From: a bacterium
Lineage (GTDB): Bacteria; Bacillota_I; Bacilli_A; Izemoplasmatales; Izemoplasmataceae
Reading direction: 5' to 3'
Length of the DNA stretch: 64,000 nt
NCBI GenBank assembly: GCA_018400875.1
Contig: JAGYLV010000002.1
Location: 1-64,000 of the forward strand
This document shows, piece by piece, positions 40,198-50,414 of the stretch (its first letter is position 1; each line of letters opens with the position of its first letter). The notes beneath the pieces are model-generated. The model had not been told where the DNA came from and made no database searches. It worked only from the letters and a program-made list of their open reading frames with translations. The position numbers and the translations under genes are program-made.

Positions 40198-40854
40198 AAT
40201 ATAGATGGTTCGCTCGGCCCAATGAACCCTATCCAATACATTAAAAGGATGAAGTAATGTTTCAATGGTGGAGGAATCAAAGCTTCGTTGATTGAGCGTA
40301 GTCACGGTATCTTGGCGTTTTAAGCGATGTCTGAAACTACACGGATAAGGGCCTTTAGAAATGCGCCATGTTAAGGTTTCATCATGCCAGCTTAAGGTTT
40401 CTTGATAGCCGATCATCGTGTCAATGTAATCACAATTTAAGGTGTCGAAAAAGACCATGCCTCCGGGCGCTAATGCTTCATGCATATGCGTGAAAACTTG
40501 GGCAAATTGATCCAAGGTTTCTAAATGATTGATCACATCAAAGCCCATCACGATATGATCCATCTTAAAAGGAATCGGGTCTAAAATATTATGCGGCGCC
40601 ACATCGATGTGACACTTTGCGGCTTTCGCATTGGTCTGCGCTAGGCTTAAAAAATCCGGGCTAATATCTGTGGCTAATACCTCAAAACCTTTTTGTGCGA
40701 GTTCAATCCCAATAAAGGCGGGACCACACCCCATCTCTAAGAACTTCCCATCCCGGAGATGCGTTTGAATGATGTCTAAATAAAACTGTTTTAAATCGTG
40801 GTCGTAATGTTGCGCATAAAAGTCATAAAAAAGCGCATACGGGTCATGATTCAT
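40186..40854 (-). CDS. SAM-dependent methyltransferase (YqeM-like)
   Basis: GKFLEMGCGPAFIGIELAQKGFEVLATDIS; cluster position; start MNHDPYALFYDFYAQHYD. Confidence 0.88.
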   Translation of the reverse strand: MNHDPYALFYDFYAQHYDHDLKQFYLDIIQTHLRDGKFLEMGCGPAFIGIELAQKGFEVLATDISPDFLSLAQTNAKAAKCHIDVAPHNILDPIPFKMDHIVMGFDVINHLETLDQFAQVFTHMHEALAPGGMVFFDTLNCDYIDTMIGYQETLSWHDETLTWRISKGPYPCSFRHRLKRQDTVTTLNQRSFDSSTIETLLHPFNVLDRVHWAERTIYILKK

Positions 40855-41182
40855 CAGCGACCGTCCAGTGCGGTAAGTCGAACCACAATTTTTCCAAATG
40901 GTAATACTCACGTTCTTCTTTTAAGAACACATGGACAATAGTATCCCCGCACGTCACCAACACCCAATCGGAATTATCGGCCCCTTCGACGTGGTTGGTC
41001 ATAGAAGATTCTACGGGTAAGTCTTTAAGCCGTTTCATCGTCGCTTGGAGTTGCCGCTGGTTGGTGGCGGTCGCAATCACGATGTAATCGTGAAACGGGT
41101 TGGATGTTTTCACATCATAGACGATGCGATCGACCGTTTTCATGTCGCTTAATGTGGTTAATACAGGATCAAGTTGACTCAT
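40844..41182 (-). CDS. rsfS: Ribosomal silencing factor RsfS
   Basis: NPFHDYIVIATATNQRQLQATMKRL...WVLVTCGDTIVHVFLKEEREYYHLEKLW. Confidence 0.93.
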   Translation of the reverse strand: MSQLDPVLTTLSDMKTVDRIVYDVKTSNPFHDYIVIATATNQRQLQATMKRLKDLPVESSMTNHVEGADNSDWVLVTCGDTIVHVFLKEEREYYHLEKLWFDLPHWTVADES

Positions 41183-41733
41183 TCAGCCATCCTTTCTTTA
41201 AGGTAATGCGTGTACGTTTCTAAGCTATAAGCGTTGAGGCGGTCATGCTCGATGTCGTATTCGTATAAATGCGCAAGCATTAACCGAAACGCTTTCTCAA
41301 AATCCGTTTCGGCGATACTTCTTAACTGCGCGGCTTCCTCGTATGGACGCGACGGCTCAATTTTATCGGCGAGCATAAGAATTTTCTCTTCGAGGCTCAT
41401 CTGGGCCCGGCCCGTCGTGTGATATTTTATCGCATCGACCAGCGACTTGGAAAGCCCGTCGTCTTCGGCGAGTAAACTTGCAGAATACCCATGCATCATG
41501 AATTCAGGGAGGCTTTTCCAGTTCGCCTTTTGATGGGCATCAAACACATCGAAATGAAACGCAAGGGGGTCATATTTGGTGAGATCGTGATAATACGCGG
41601 CGGCTTCTAACCCCGCGGGGTCTAAGCCTTTTAGCCTCGCCCAGTGCATGGCTAAATCCCTGACACCTTCCACGTGGGGAATGCGCTCAGGAATCGCTTG
41701 ATACACCTTATAAAAACGTTCTTTAATCGTCAT
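41179..41733 (-). CDS. yqeK: HD-domain hydrolase YqeK (Ap4A hydrolase family)
   Basis: AAYYHDLTKYDPL...GYSASLLAEDD...AIKYHTTGRAQMSLEEKILMLADKIEPSRPYEE. Confidence 0.92.
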   Translation of the reverse strand: MTIKERFYKVYQAIPERIPHVEGVRDLAMHWARLKGLDPAGLEAAAYYHDLTKYDPLAFHFDVFDAHQKANWKSLPEFMMHGYSASLLAEDDGLSKSLVDAIKYHTTGRAQMSLEEKILMLADKIEPSRPYEEAAQLRSIAETDFEKAFRLMLAHLYEYDIEHDRLNAYSLETYTHYLKERMAE

Positions 41734-42821
41734 CCGATGACTCCTTGGTGAAAGACTAAGTGGACCGGTTTATAGGATGCAATCGTGACTTTTTTTACGC
41801 CTTGGAAGCGAATAAACCCTAAGCCTGGGAGAAAACAACTGATACTCTCTTTATGGAGATCGGTCGTTTCAATGCTTAAAGGCACGGACGGATCGGTGCT
41901 CGCAGGTGGATTCAAGAGATGCCCGACTTTAGCGTGATAAAAAACCTCAGGCTCTTGATCTAATCTCGCATGAACGGTCAATGGATTGGCAAAATATGTC
42001 ACCACCGATCCCGTGGGTTCTTCATCAAAATAAAAATATGCCAGGCCACCAATGAAAAAGGCCCGGTGAGACACCGTTTGAAATACGACCGGTTTGATTT
42101 CTTTGAAAGGCATGATTCGTCTTAAAGAATCCCCGCTTAAATAGTACCGATAAGACCCTTTAGAGGCCATGCCTGGAGTGTCATAAAGCGTATGAGCCCC
42201 GAGTCTAAACGGGATGAGGCCTTGGGTAATGTTGGATTCAAAGGAGGTAGTGATCGGATTTTTCACGTCAGACTGAGCGGCTAAAATCGCGTTTAACACC
42301 GAACTTTTTCCCACATTCGATACGCCGACAAGGGTCACATCTTGACCGAGAGATAACGTCTCCATAGCCTCAATCAAGGCATCGATTTCGGTTTTTTTAA
42401 CGGCCGAGACTAACTGGATGGCATCGACTCTCAACCCGTAATCGGCCGCCATGGTTAAGTACGCTTGTTCCAGTTTCTCACGGGATAAACTTTTCGGTAA
42501 GATGTCGATTTTATTCACAACAAGCAGCGTGCGTTTATGCACAGAAAGCGCGTTGAAATGCGCATGCATCGACCCGTAAAAATCGAGTGCATCGGCCACC
42601 AACAAAATGATGCCGGGTCTTTTTTCCACGGTGTCTAACGTTTCTAAAATGACTGACTCGGACACAAAACTCGGTTTAATTTGACCGTAATGGCGAATTT
42701 TATAGCACCGCTCACAATAAATGGGAACGTCTTTTTGATAAGATTTGGGGGTGTAAAAAGGCGCATCAGGATCGGCATTTTGCAGCGGACCTCCGCACCC
42801 GATGCATCGCCACTCAGCCAC
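41730..42821 (-). CDS. yqeH: Ribosome biogenesis GTPase YqeH
   Basis: Zn finger CIGCGGPLQ...CERCYKIRHYG; circularly permuted GTPase VNKIDILPKS, GVSNVGKSSVLNAI. Confidence 0.94.
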   Translation of the reverse strand: MAEWRCIGCGGPLQNADPDAPFYTPKSYQKDVPIYCERCYKIRHYGQIKPSFVSESVILETLDTVEKRPGIILLVADALDFYGSMHAHFNALSVHKRTLLVVNKIDILPKSLSREKLEQAYLTMAADYGLRVDAIQLVSAVKKTEIDALIEAMETLSLGQDVTLVGVSNVGKSSVLNAILAAQSDVKNPITTSFESNITQGLIPFRLGAHTLYDTPGMASKGSYRYYLSGDSLRRIMPFKEIKPVVFQTVSHRAFFIGGLAYFYFDEEPTGSVVTYFANPLTVHARLDQEPEVFYHAKVGHLLNPPASTDPSVPLSIETTDLHKESISCFLPGLGFIRFQGVKKVTIASYKPVHLVFHQGVIG

Positions 42822-43371
42822 GGTGAATCTCCTCTAAGGGCACCCGGAGCTCAGGATGTTTGGCAATCACTTTTTGTTTCATGTCTGATTCGAGTTTTCT
42901 TAAAATCTTGGTGTACCACTTCTCACTTTTGCGTTTGATGGGATTCACTAATATCGTCGGCATACCCACTTTCGAGGCTCCGTACAAATCGGTCATGAAT
43001 TGATCGCCCACCATCATGGTTTTAAAGGCGGGTAACCCTAAGGCTTTTAACGCTTTTTTATACCCTCTTTTGAGCGGTTTATTGGCGGCCATAATCACCG
43101 GAACCCCGCATCCTTCCGCGAAGGTTTTTACATCACGGTGATGATTATTCGTCAGCATCATCGTGACCATACCTAAATCATTTAAAGTTTTAAATAACTG
43201 CTCATGCCACGGCTTGACCGCACGGTCATCATAAGGAATCAGAGTATTATCCACATCAAAAACCACGCCTTGAATGCCGGCTTTTTTCAGCGCGTCAAAG
43301 TCAATGGCTTGGACGGTTTTGACCACAGCGTGGGGGATGAATTTATGGGTAGGTAATAGACGTGAAATCAT
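42814..43371 (-). CDS. yqeG: HAD family (subfamily IIIA) phosphatase YqeG
   Basis: GVVFDVDNTLIPYDDRAVKPWHEQ...MLTNNH...KPLKRGYKKAL...MVGDQFMTDLYGA. Confidence 0.93.
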   Translation of the reverse strand: MISRLLPTHKFIPHAVVKTVQAIDFDALKKAGIQGVVFDVDNTLIPYDDRAVKPWHEQLFKTLNDLGMVTMMLTNNHHRDVKTFAEGCGVPVIMAANKPLKRGYKKALKALGLPAFKTMMVGDQFMTDLYGASKVGMPTILVNPIKRKSEKWYTKILRKLESDMKQKVIAKHPELRVPLEEIHRG

Positions 43372-43963
43372 AACTTCCTTTCAAAAACGACCGGTGCACC
43401 GATTTTAAAGCCGCCTGATCGGCCCGGTAAGAGGGATATAGCTTCGTGAGGAGTTGATAAAAACGCGCTTGATGATTCGGTTCATTGAGATGCGTGATTT
43501 CATGCGCGTAAATGGCCTCAATGAAAGGTTTAGGATAATGCACCAACATTTGGTTGAAGCGAATGATTTTTCGGTTCGGGTGGCAACTGCCAAATTTTGA
43601 TTGATACGGTTTCACCGAATACGTGACTTCGCTTAAATCAATCGCCGATTGCGTCTTTTCATAGAGGGCATGCAAACGCCAAATTTCTTGCATGAGTAAG
43701 GCCTTGACATCCACCGATTCCCAGGCCTGCCAGGACCCAAATAAGTGCCCCTGTGGACGGTTTAAGTACGCCTGATAATCAAAGGGGACCGGCAATTTTA
43801 ATAAAGACTCAAAATCATGGGTAATCATCTCTTTTAAGGCGCGTAGACTCATCGTTTTTGGCCCGTGGACGATAAAGCGGTGAGCACTTTTACGCCGGAC
43901 ACTCAACCGAGTGGTTTTGATTTGTTTGAGTTCAATGGTGTAGTCTTGGTGCTCAAAAATCAT
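43343..43963 (-). CDS. YgjP-like metallopeptidase (DUF45/M48-like)
   Basis: YQSKFGSCHPNRKIIRFNQMLVHYPKPFIEAIYAHEITHLNEPNHQARFY. Confidence 0.87.
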   Translation of the reverse strand: MIFEHQDYTIELKQIKTTRLSVRRKSAHRFIVHGPKTMSLRALKEMITHDFESLLKLPVPFDYQAYLNRPQGHLFGSWQAWESVDVKALLMQEIWRLHALYEKTQSAIDLSEVTYSVKPYQSKFGSCHPNRKIIRFNQMLVHYPKPFIEAIYAHEITHLNEPNHQARFYQLLTKLYPSYRADQAALKSVHRSFLKGSYDFTSITYP

Positions 43964-44625
43964 GCGAAGACCACGTCGATGAGTTGGGCAAATGGCGTCA
44001 TGACTTTGTCTAAAAAGAGATTGAAATCATCCACTTGTGAATCGCTGCCCACTTCATCGCTGATGGCTTTGAGTCCGACAAACGGAATGCCGTGTTCATC
44101 CGCCACTAAGGCAATGGCGGCCGCTTCCATTTCGGCGGCTTTAATGCCTTTGACCCGGTCTAAGATGGGGTAGATGGTATTTAAGTCTGTGACGAATTGA
44201 TCGCCCGTGATTACATGCGCTTTCTCTAAAGGGATATTGAGACTCTCGGCCGCGTGTAAAAATGCGTCGATGTAGGTTTTATCGCATTTGAATACGGGTG
44301 GCTTAGCGGGGTATTGACCCCTCACATAGCCAAATGCGGTTACATCCACATCGTGGAATAACACTTTTCTTGCCACAATTAGATCGCCTTTTTTAGCATT
44401 GACGCCGCCGGCGACCCCGATATTTAAGATCACATCTGGTTTGCCTTTGACAATTAAACGTTCGGTGGCGATGGCCGCAAGGGGTTTTCCCACCCCGCTG
44501 ATGATCACTTTGAAAGACTCATCATCCGATATATAAAAAGGATCTTCATAGAGAAAAGACCCCTTGTAGTGGCGTTTAAACACGTCAAATTCACTTTCTA
44601 GTGCAAACACGAGCCCTTTAATCAT
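43960..44625 (-). CDS. mtnN: 5'-methylthioadenosine/S-adenosylhomocysteine nucleosidase
   Basis: ILNIGVAGGVNAKKGDLIVARKVLFHDVDVTAFGY; AAEMEAAAIALVADEHGIPFVGLKAISD. Confidence 0.93.
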   Translation of the reverse strand: MIKGLVFALESEFDVFKRHYKGSFLYEDPFYISDDESFKVIISGVGKPLAAIATERLIVKGKPDVILNIGVAGGVNAKKGDLIVARKVLFHDVDVTAFGYVRGQYPAKPPVFKCDKTYIDAFLHAAESLNIPLEKAHVITGDQFVTDLNTIYPILDRVKGIKAAEMEAAAIALVADEHGIPFVGLKAISDEVGSDSQVDDFNLFLDKVMTPFAQLIDVVFA

Positions 44626-44639
44626 CGCGTGACCTCATT

Positions 44640-44671
44640 GAAAAAAAGAATGACTCGCATTCTTTTTTTAA
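44640..44671 (-). terminator. Rho-independent terminator of greA
   Basis: AAAAAAAGAATG-ACT-CGCATTCTTTTTTT. Confidence 0.75.
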
Positions 44672-45138
44672 TAAACTTTTTCAATCGTGACGTGCACTTC
44701 CTTATTGGAATGTGTTTTGACGACTTTCGAATCGCCCTCTTTAGCGCCAATGATGGCCCTTCCGATGGGGGATTCATTGGAGATCATATTTTGAAACGGA
44801 TTGGCCTCTAAGGAGCCGACAATGGTGTAATCAACGGGTTCTTCATCATCCAGTTTTAAACTCACCTTACGGCCAATGTGGATGGCTTTTCCGCGTTTCG
44901 TATTTTTGATCAAGGTATAATTCTTTAAAATGTTTTCAATTTCTTTAATGCGGCCTTCAATGCGTGCTTGTTCTTCTCTGGCCGCATCGTAATCAGCATT
45001 TTCAGAGAGGTCGCCTTGGGCTCTGGCTTCTTTGAGCGCTTCTAAGTTTTGATCACGCTCCACGGTTTTGAGCTGATCGAGTTCTTCGGTTAAGGCATCG
45101 AGCCCCGCTTGCGTTAATTGATATTTATTATTTTCCAT
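44668..45138 (-). CDS. greA: Transcription elongation factor GreA
   Basis: LTQAGLDALTEELDQLKTVERDQNLEALKEARAQGDLSENADYDAAREEQA. Confidence 0.96.
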   Translation of the reverse strand: MENNKYQLTQAGLDALTEELDQLKTVERDQNLEALKEARAQGDLSENADYDAAREEQARIEGRIKEIENILKNYTLIKNTKRGKAIHIGRKVSLKLDDEEPVDYTIVGSLEANPFQNMISNESPIGRAIIGAKEGDSKVVKTHSNKEVHVTIEKVY

Positions 45139-45183
45139 GAATACTCCTTTTGATATTATTATAATCGATTTGAGCCAAAAGCA

Positions 45184-45756
45184 CTACGCAAATGGCTTGG
45201 AAACGGGCGTAATGACGGCAATGCCATCGCCTAAGGGCAGTGTTTCGACATGCCACTTAGATTCAGCTAACAGCCATGTCATGAAGGCGTCGTGCTTCGC
45301 TTCAAGCGTTTCTCTTGAGGCGGAGTGGGGGGCATTTTTAATGCGTGATAAGTGAATGTTGTCAATCAGCATGAACCCCATAGGATTTAAGACGGGGAAA
45401 AACCGTTCGACTAACGCTTGTTGCTGTGCCTTGGATGCATCCAGTAAAATGCCATCATACGTTTTAACGGGGTAAAACCGATGGGCATTTTCATGATAAA
45501 CATGAATTTGCGACGATAGACCGAGTGACCCAAAGAGTTGAAAGGCTTTTTGGGCAGCATCGGCATTTTTTTCCACCGTGTCGATTTTCATCATCGGCCG
45601 CTTTAAAGCCAGCCACGCCGAGGTTTCACCGAATCCGGTCCCAATTTCTAAAAACGTTTGAACGTGATGACGCTCACACAGCGTTTTTAAATGGGCTCGA
45701 ACGTCATCTTTGAGCGGCGTCGCATAAAACGCATGATCAGTCGTGGGGGTGTCCAT
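45184..45756 (-). CDS. O-methyltransferase (YrrM/TrmR-like)
   Basis: FLEIGTGFGETSAWLALKRPMMKIDTVEKN...GILLDASKAQ. Confidence 0.85.
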   Translation of the reverse strand: MDTPTTDHAFYATPLKDDVRAHLKTLCERHHVQTFLEIGTGFGETSAWLALKRPMMKIDTVEKNADAAQKAFQLFGSLGLSSQIHVYHENAHRFYPVKTYDGILLDASKAQQQALVERFFPVLNPMGFMLIDNIHLSRIKNAPHSASRETLEAKHDAFMTWLLAESKWHVETLPLGDGIAVITPVSKPFA

Positions 45757-46039
45757 CGTCTTCTAAAAACGTATTAAGCACTTCTTCAATCATGTCAAAT
45801 TCTTCGTCGGTTTCAATGGCGGATAATTGACCGCCATCTTTTTCTTCTTCATTGAATGAAGCGGCAAATACTTCATCTGAATCGCCGGGTTCTTTATAGA
45901 CCACATAGGATTTATTCAGTTCATCGGAGTGAAACGTGAGGACAATTTCAAAGAGTTGGGTATCCCCATTTTCATCGATGACTTCGAGTCTTTTTTCTTC
46001 GGGAATGTCAAATTCAAACGGAACGTCGAAATCTTTCAT
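45737..46039 (-). CDS. DUF1292 family protein
   Basis: VIDENGDTQLFEIVLTFHSDELNKSYVVYKE; upstream of ruvX-alaS as in other Firmicutes. Confidence 0.85.
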   Translation of the reverse strand: MKDFDVPFEFDIPEEKRLEVIDENGDTQLFEIVLTFHSDELNKSYVVYKEPGDSDEVFAASFNEEEKDGGQLSAIETDEEFDMIEEVLNTFLEDDGHPHD

Positions 46040-46458
46040 ACAGATCCTTTCGATGCGAGATAATCTTGCAATAATATGGCGGCAGAATATTGATCAATTT
46101 CTGCGGCTTGTTGCTTTTTAGATAGGCCTTGCGCTTCCATGAAGTGCGCAGCCATTTTGGTGGTGAAACGCTCATCAAATAATACCACAGGTATTGCTAT
46201 TTTTTGGCCCATCATTTTCTTTAATCGTTTGGCTTGCTTGGCCTGGGTTTTGATTTCCCCGGCTAAGGTTATGGGATAACCGATGACGAGTTCTTCGACT
46301 TTTTCTTGTTGGATAAGTTCGATGATTTCATCCGTGAGAGTGTCATAGACCAAAGTTTTAAAATGGATGTTTTTGAGGCCTCTAGCAAGTTTTCCGGTTG
46401 GATCAGACACCGCCACCCCACACGATTTAGTGCCTAAATCAAGCGCCATGACTTTCAA
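46036..46458 (-). CDS. ruvX: Holliday junction resolvase RuvX (YqgF)
   Basis: MALDLGTKSCGVAVSDPTGKLARGL...FDERFTTKMAAHFM. Confidence 0.94.
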   Translation of the reverse strand: MKVMALDLGTKSCGVAVSDPTGKLARGLKNIHFKTLVYDTLTDEIIELIQQEKVEELVIGYPITLAGEIKTQAKQAKRLKKMMGQKIAIPVVLFDERFTTKMAAHFMEAQGLSKKQQAAEIDQYSAAILLQDYLASKGSV

Positions 46459-49058
46459 TAGAGTCGCTCCTTAAGGGCCTTGATGATGGCCTCTTTTTGG
46501 GTGATGTCTTTAGCGCCTGCTTGGGCAAATTGGGGATTTCCACCGCCGCCACCCCCGGCCATTTGAGCCATTTCTTTGGTGAGATTTCCCGCGTGGACAT
46601 CTTGTTCGTTGGTTTTAATGACAATCATCAATTTATCCGTCACATTAAGAGCGGCCACGGTGCCTTCTAACCGGGCAAAGAGTTCATCCACCAAGGCTTT
46701 AAAAGCATTGGCATCAAGCCCCTCACTGGCCAATACTAAACGCTTGCCCGAGGCTTCTTTTAAATAGCCATCCAAATCGCTCACTGCAGCTTCGGCACGT
46801 TTGGCTTTGAGTGTTTTTTCAAAGGTTTTAAGTTCACGTTGTAAATGTTCGGTATGGGCTCTCAGATTAATGATGTCTTGGTAGGAGTTTTCAAGCTTTG
46901 GCCGTTTCGGCCATGCGGGGGTGAGCCCGTATTCCAGGCCTTCGTTTTTGAGGGCGACGGCTTTGTCTTCCAGTGTCTTTAAGGCGTCTAAATAGCCTTT
47001 GATGTAGTGATCATAGCGGCTAAACGCATCTTTGACTAGCCCCATAATCCGGTAAATCCCGGACCCTTTTGATTCGATACTGACCAGGGCATATCCGCCG
47101 ATATTCTTGGTATTAGCCACGTGGGTTCCCCCGCATAAATCTAGGGTAACCCCCATATCCACCATCCGCACATCCCCAGTGTATTTCTCTCCAAACTCCG
47201 CGGTGGCACCGCGGGATTTTGCTTCTTCAAGTGAGGTAACGGTTGTTTTGACGGGGTGGGCGTCTTGAATATTTTGATTGGTGTTTTTTTCAATGGCTAA
47301 AAGCGTTTCGTCGCTCAGTAATTGGTCGCTCGAAAAATCAAAACGCATGTGATCTTTTGAGACAAACGAGCCTTGCTGAGACACGTGCTCTCCGACCAAT
47401 TCACGCAGTTGATGATACACCAAGTGGGTCACCGAGTGGTGTTTTTCGGTGAGCCTTCTTACCGCCTCATCGACGTTTAAAGTCACGGAATCCCCCAACG
47501 CGCCATCAAAGCCTTCAATCACATGAAGGTGTTGCCCGTTGGGAAGTTTCACCACGTCTAAGACTTCATAGGTGTCGTGATGATGCGTGATGATGCCTTG
47601 GTCGGAGACTTGCCCACCGCTTTCAGCGTAAAACGGGGTCTTTTCGGTCACGATGCCTTCTTCGGTGATGAGTTTCACGGTGGATGTGACTTCCAGAGTG
47701 TCATAGCCGACAAATAAAGAGGGGGTTTTAAATTGCATGAGGCGCTCATCTTGCGCGCGCATACTGGCGGTTTCACTGCGGGCCGAACGAGCCCGTTCTT
47801 TTTGCGCATTAAGCGCCACGTGGAAGCCTTCAATATCGACTGTTTTACCTTCGGCTTCCACCATTTCTTGGGTAAGTTCCACGGGGAATCCATAGGTATC
47901 ATATAGTTTAAACGCCGCTTCCCCTGAAAGGACGTCCTTAGTTGTTTGCAGCATTTCTTTGAGCCGCTTTTCACCGGCGTTTAAGGTTTCTAAAAATTTG
48001 ATCTCTTCGCGTTTGATGATGTGTTCAACGCGGGCTTGCTGGTCTTTTAAATACGGATAGCTCGGTTCCATAACCGCGACAACGGTTTTGACCAACGTAT
48101 GTAAAAACGGGGCCTCAAAGCCTAGGCTTTTGCCGTGTTTGACGGCTCTGCGTACGAGCCTTCTTAACACATAGCCTCTTCCTTCATTGGAAAGTTGAGC
48201 CCCATCGGCCAGCGCAAAGACGACACTCCTTACGTGATCGGCGATGACTTTATAAGCCATTTGGCCCGTATATGGAATTTTCGACACCCCAACCACTTTT
48301 TCGATGATCGGCATGAAGCGATCGGTTTCAAAGTTGGTGGGCACGTCTTGAAGAATGGACGCCATCCGCTCTAACCCCATTCCCGTATCAATGTTTTTAT
48401 GGGGGAGTTCTAAGTAATCTTCACGGTCGACGCCTTTTTTGGCGTTGTACTGAGAAAATACGATGTTCCAAATTTCAATGTAGCGGTCGTTTTCAATGTC
48501 TTTTTCAATCATTGATGGGTCGGTTTTTCCGTACGCATCCCCGCGGTCATAAAAAATCTCGGTGGAAGGGCCACTGGGCCCTTCCCCAATTTCCCAGAAA
48601 TTATAGTCCGTGGCGATGATGTGATCTTTGGCCACCCCGAGGGATTCCCACAAGGCCCGAGATTCATGATCGGTGGGATAGACCGTAAAATAGAGGCGGT
48701 CTAAGTCAAATCCGTAATAATCTTTAGACGTTAAGAGTTCAAAAGCCCAAGGAATCACGTCATCGCGGAAATAATCGCCGATCGAAAAATTTCCCAACAT
48801 TTCAAAAAACGTATGATGGCGGGCGGTCTTCCCGACTTGGTCAATGTCATTGGTGCGGATGCATTTTTGGGCATTGACCAGCCGTTTATTAGACGGTATT
48901 TCGGTGCCTTCAAAGTAGCCTTTTAGGGGGGCCACCCCGGCATTGATCCACAGTAAACTTGGGTCATTCACAGGAATTAAAGAGGCGCTGGGTTCCACAC
49001 TATGGCCTTTGGCTTTAAAAAAATCCAGCCAAATTTGTTTAATCGTGTCGGTTTTCAT
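46455..49058 (-). CDS. alaS: Alanine-tRNA ligase
   Basis: IKQIWLDFFKAKGHSVEPSASLIPVNDPSLLWINAGVAPLKGYFEG; CGGTHVANT; C-terminal DHHA1 GGGGGG. Confidence 0.97.
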   Translation of the reverse strand: MKTDTIKQIWLDFFKAKGHSVEPSASLIPVNDPSLLWINAGVAPLKGYFEGTEIPSNKRLVNAQKCIRTNDIDQVGKTARHHTFFEMLGNFSIGDYFRDDVIPWAFELLTSKDYYGFDLDRLYFTVYPTDHESRALWESLGVAKDHIIATDYNFWEIGEGPSGPSTEIFYDRGDAYGKTDPSMIEKDIENDRYIEIWNIVFSQYNAKKGVDREDYLELPHKNIDTGMGLERMASILQDVPTNFETDRFMPIIEKVVGVSKIPYTGQMAYKVIADHVRSVVFALADGAQLSNEGRGYVLRRLVRRAVKHGKSLGFEAPFLHTLVKTVVAVMEPSYPYLKDQQARVEHIIKREEIKFLETLNAGEKRLKEMLQTTKDVLSGEAAFKLYDTYGFPVELTQEMVEAEGKTVDIEGFHVALNAQKERARSARSETASMRAQDERLMQFKTPSLFVGYDTLEVTSTVKLITEEGIVTEKTPFYAESGGQVSDQGIITHHHDTYEVLDVVKLPNGQHLHVIEGFDGALGDSVTLNVDEAVRRLTEKHHSVTHLVYHQLRELVGEHVSQQGSFVSKDHMRFDFSSDQLLSDETLLAIEKNTNQNIQDAHPVKTTVTSLEEAKSRGATAEFGEKYTGDVRMVDMGVTLDLCGGTHVANTKNIGGYALVSIESKGSGIYRIMGLVKDAFSRYDHYIKGYLDALKTLEDKAVALKNEGLEYGLTPAWPKRPKLENSYQDIINLRAHTEHLQRELKTFEKTLKAKRAEAAVSDLDGYLKEASGKRLVLASEGLDANAFKALVDELFARLEGTVAALNVTDKLMIVIKTNEQDVHAGNLTKEMAQMAGGGGGGNPQFAQAGAKDITQKEAIIKALKERLY

Positions 49059-49069
49059 TGAATCCTCCA

Positions 49070-49275
49070 AAAAAAAATCGTCCTAAAAAAATCGATTAGG
49101 ACGTGGGATACGCGGTACCACCTAGATTCTGAACCCATGGTTCAGCACTCAAGACGTCTGTAACATAGACGGTAGACGAATCATCTTAAATCAAAAGGAG
49201 CAAATCTTTAAGGCGGGGGTTTGAATTTCACCGTCATCAAACTCGCTTGGCACACCGCTTAAGTTAAAGATTTAT
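49070..49275 (-). promoter_or_regulatory. T-box leader of alaS
   Basis: Minus strand: Stem I base AAATCTTTAA/TTAAAGATTT; T-box AGGTGGTACCGCG (49112-49124); terminator CGTCCTAATCGA...TTAGGACG+T9. Confidence 0.88.
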
Positions 49276-49320
49276 GGCTTTTGAATGATTGGGTTTATTA
49301 TATCAAGTTTGGGGCGTTTT

Positions 49321-50403
49321 TCAACGGCTGACAAAAACATCGTTGAACTGTCGGGCCGTCCGGACAAACGTCGTGCATTTGGATAAATCTTTGAGCGTGG
49401 GAGCGCCCACATACGTACACGTTGAGCGAATGCCACCTAAAATATCTTTGACGGTCGGATGCACATCTCCGCGGTAAGTGACTTCCACGGTTCTGCCTTC
49501 AGAAGAGCGGTACTCCGCCACTTCACCATAGTGTTTTTCCATCGCGGTGTCGGAAGACATTCCGTAAAATTCAACGGTTTTTTTCACTTCAGTTTTCCAA
49601 TTAGACGCTTCAGCGTCCCAGTCTCCTGTGAATACATTCGTTTCTTTCACCGTGCCGCCGCCTTGATCGTGACCGGCAAACATTCCCCCGAGCATGACAA
49701 AATCAGCCCCCGCACCAAACGCTTTGGCCACATCACCGGGGCACGTACATCCGCCATCTGAAATAATGTGAGCCCCCAGTCCGTGGGCGGCATCGGCGCA
49801 TTCGATGATCGCCGAAAGTTGGGGATAGCCCACACCGGTTTGAATGCGCGTGGTACACACACTCCCTGGGCCGATGCCGACTTTGACAATGTCTGCGCCT
49901 CTTAAAATCAGTTCTTGAGTCATATCGGCGGTCACGACATTACCTGCAATGATCGTATGTGTGGGGTACGCCGCACGGACGCGCGCCACGAAATCTCCAA
50001 AGTGTTCAGAATACCCATTGGCTACGTCAATGCAAATGGTCTCAAAGGATGGAGTTTCCGCTAAAATCGTTTTTAAATTGGCAAAGTCTTGCTCATTGGT
50101 CCCCGTGGAAATTGCCATATGATTGGCATCAATTTTTCCAGGAAAGGCTTTGATGTCGGCCGGTTTAATGCTTTTGACTAGGCAGGTAAAAAGCCCGTGT
50201 TCACTCAAGGCTTCGGCCATTTTTAAAGTCCCGACCCCGTCCATGTTGGCGGCCATAATCGGGACGCCTTCATAGGTTTTTTTCGAATGTTTGAAATGAT
50301 ACGTGCGGGTGAGATTCACATCCCGGCGCGATTTTAAGGTCGAGCGTTTGGGACGAAATAAAACATCCGCAAAATCTAATTTTAAATCTGCTTCAATGCG
50401 CAT
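49321..50403 (-). CDS. guaC: GMP reductase / IMPDH-family protein
   Basis: [69 protein letters not shown]. Confidence 0.9.
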   Translation of the reverse strand: MRIEADLKLDFADVLFRPKRSTLKSRRDVNLTRTYHFKHSKKTYEGVPIMAANMDGVGTLKMAEALSEHGLFTCLVKSIKPADIKAFPGKIDANHMAISTGTNEQDFANLKTILAETPSFETICIDVANGYSEHFGDFVARVRAAYPTHTIIAGNVVTADMTQELILRGADIVKVGIGPGSVCTTRIQTGVGYPQLSAIIECADAAHGLGAHIISDGGCTCPGDVAKAFGAGADFVMLGGMFAGHDQGGGTVKETNVFTGDWDAEASNWKTEVKKTVEFYGMSSDTAMEKHYGEVAEYRSSEGRTVEVTYRGDVHPTVKDILGGIRSTCTYVGAPTLKDLSKCTTFVRTARQFNDVFVSR

Positions 50404-50414
50404 ATAAATCCCTC

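Noticed and set aside
49141-49280. Possible small RNA in the gap upstream of alaS
   Set aside because: Fully explained by the T-box leader Stem I and linker
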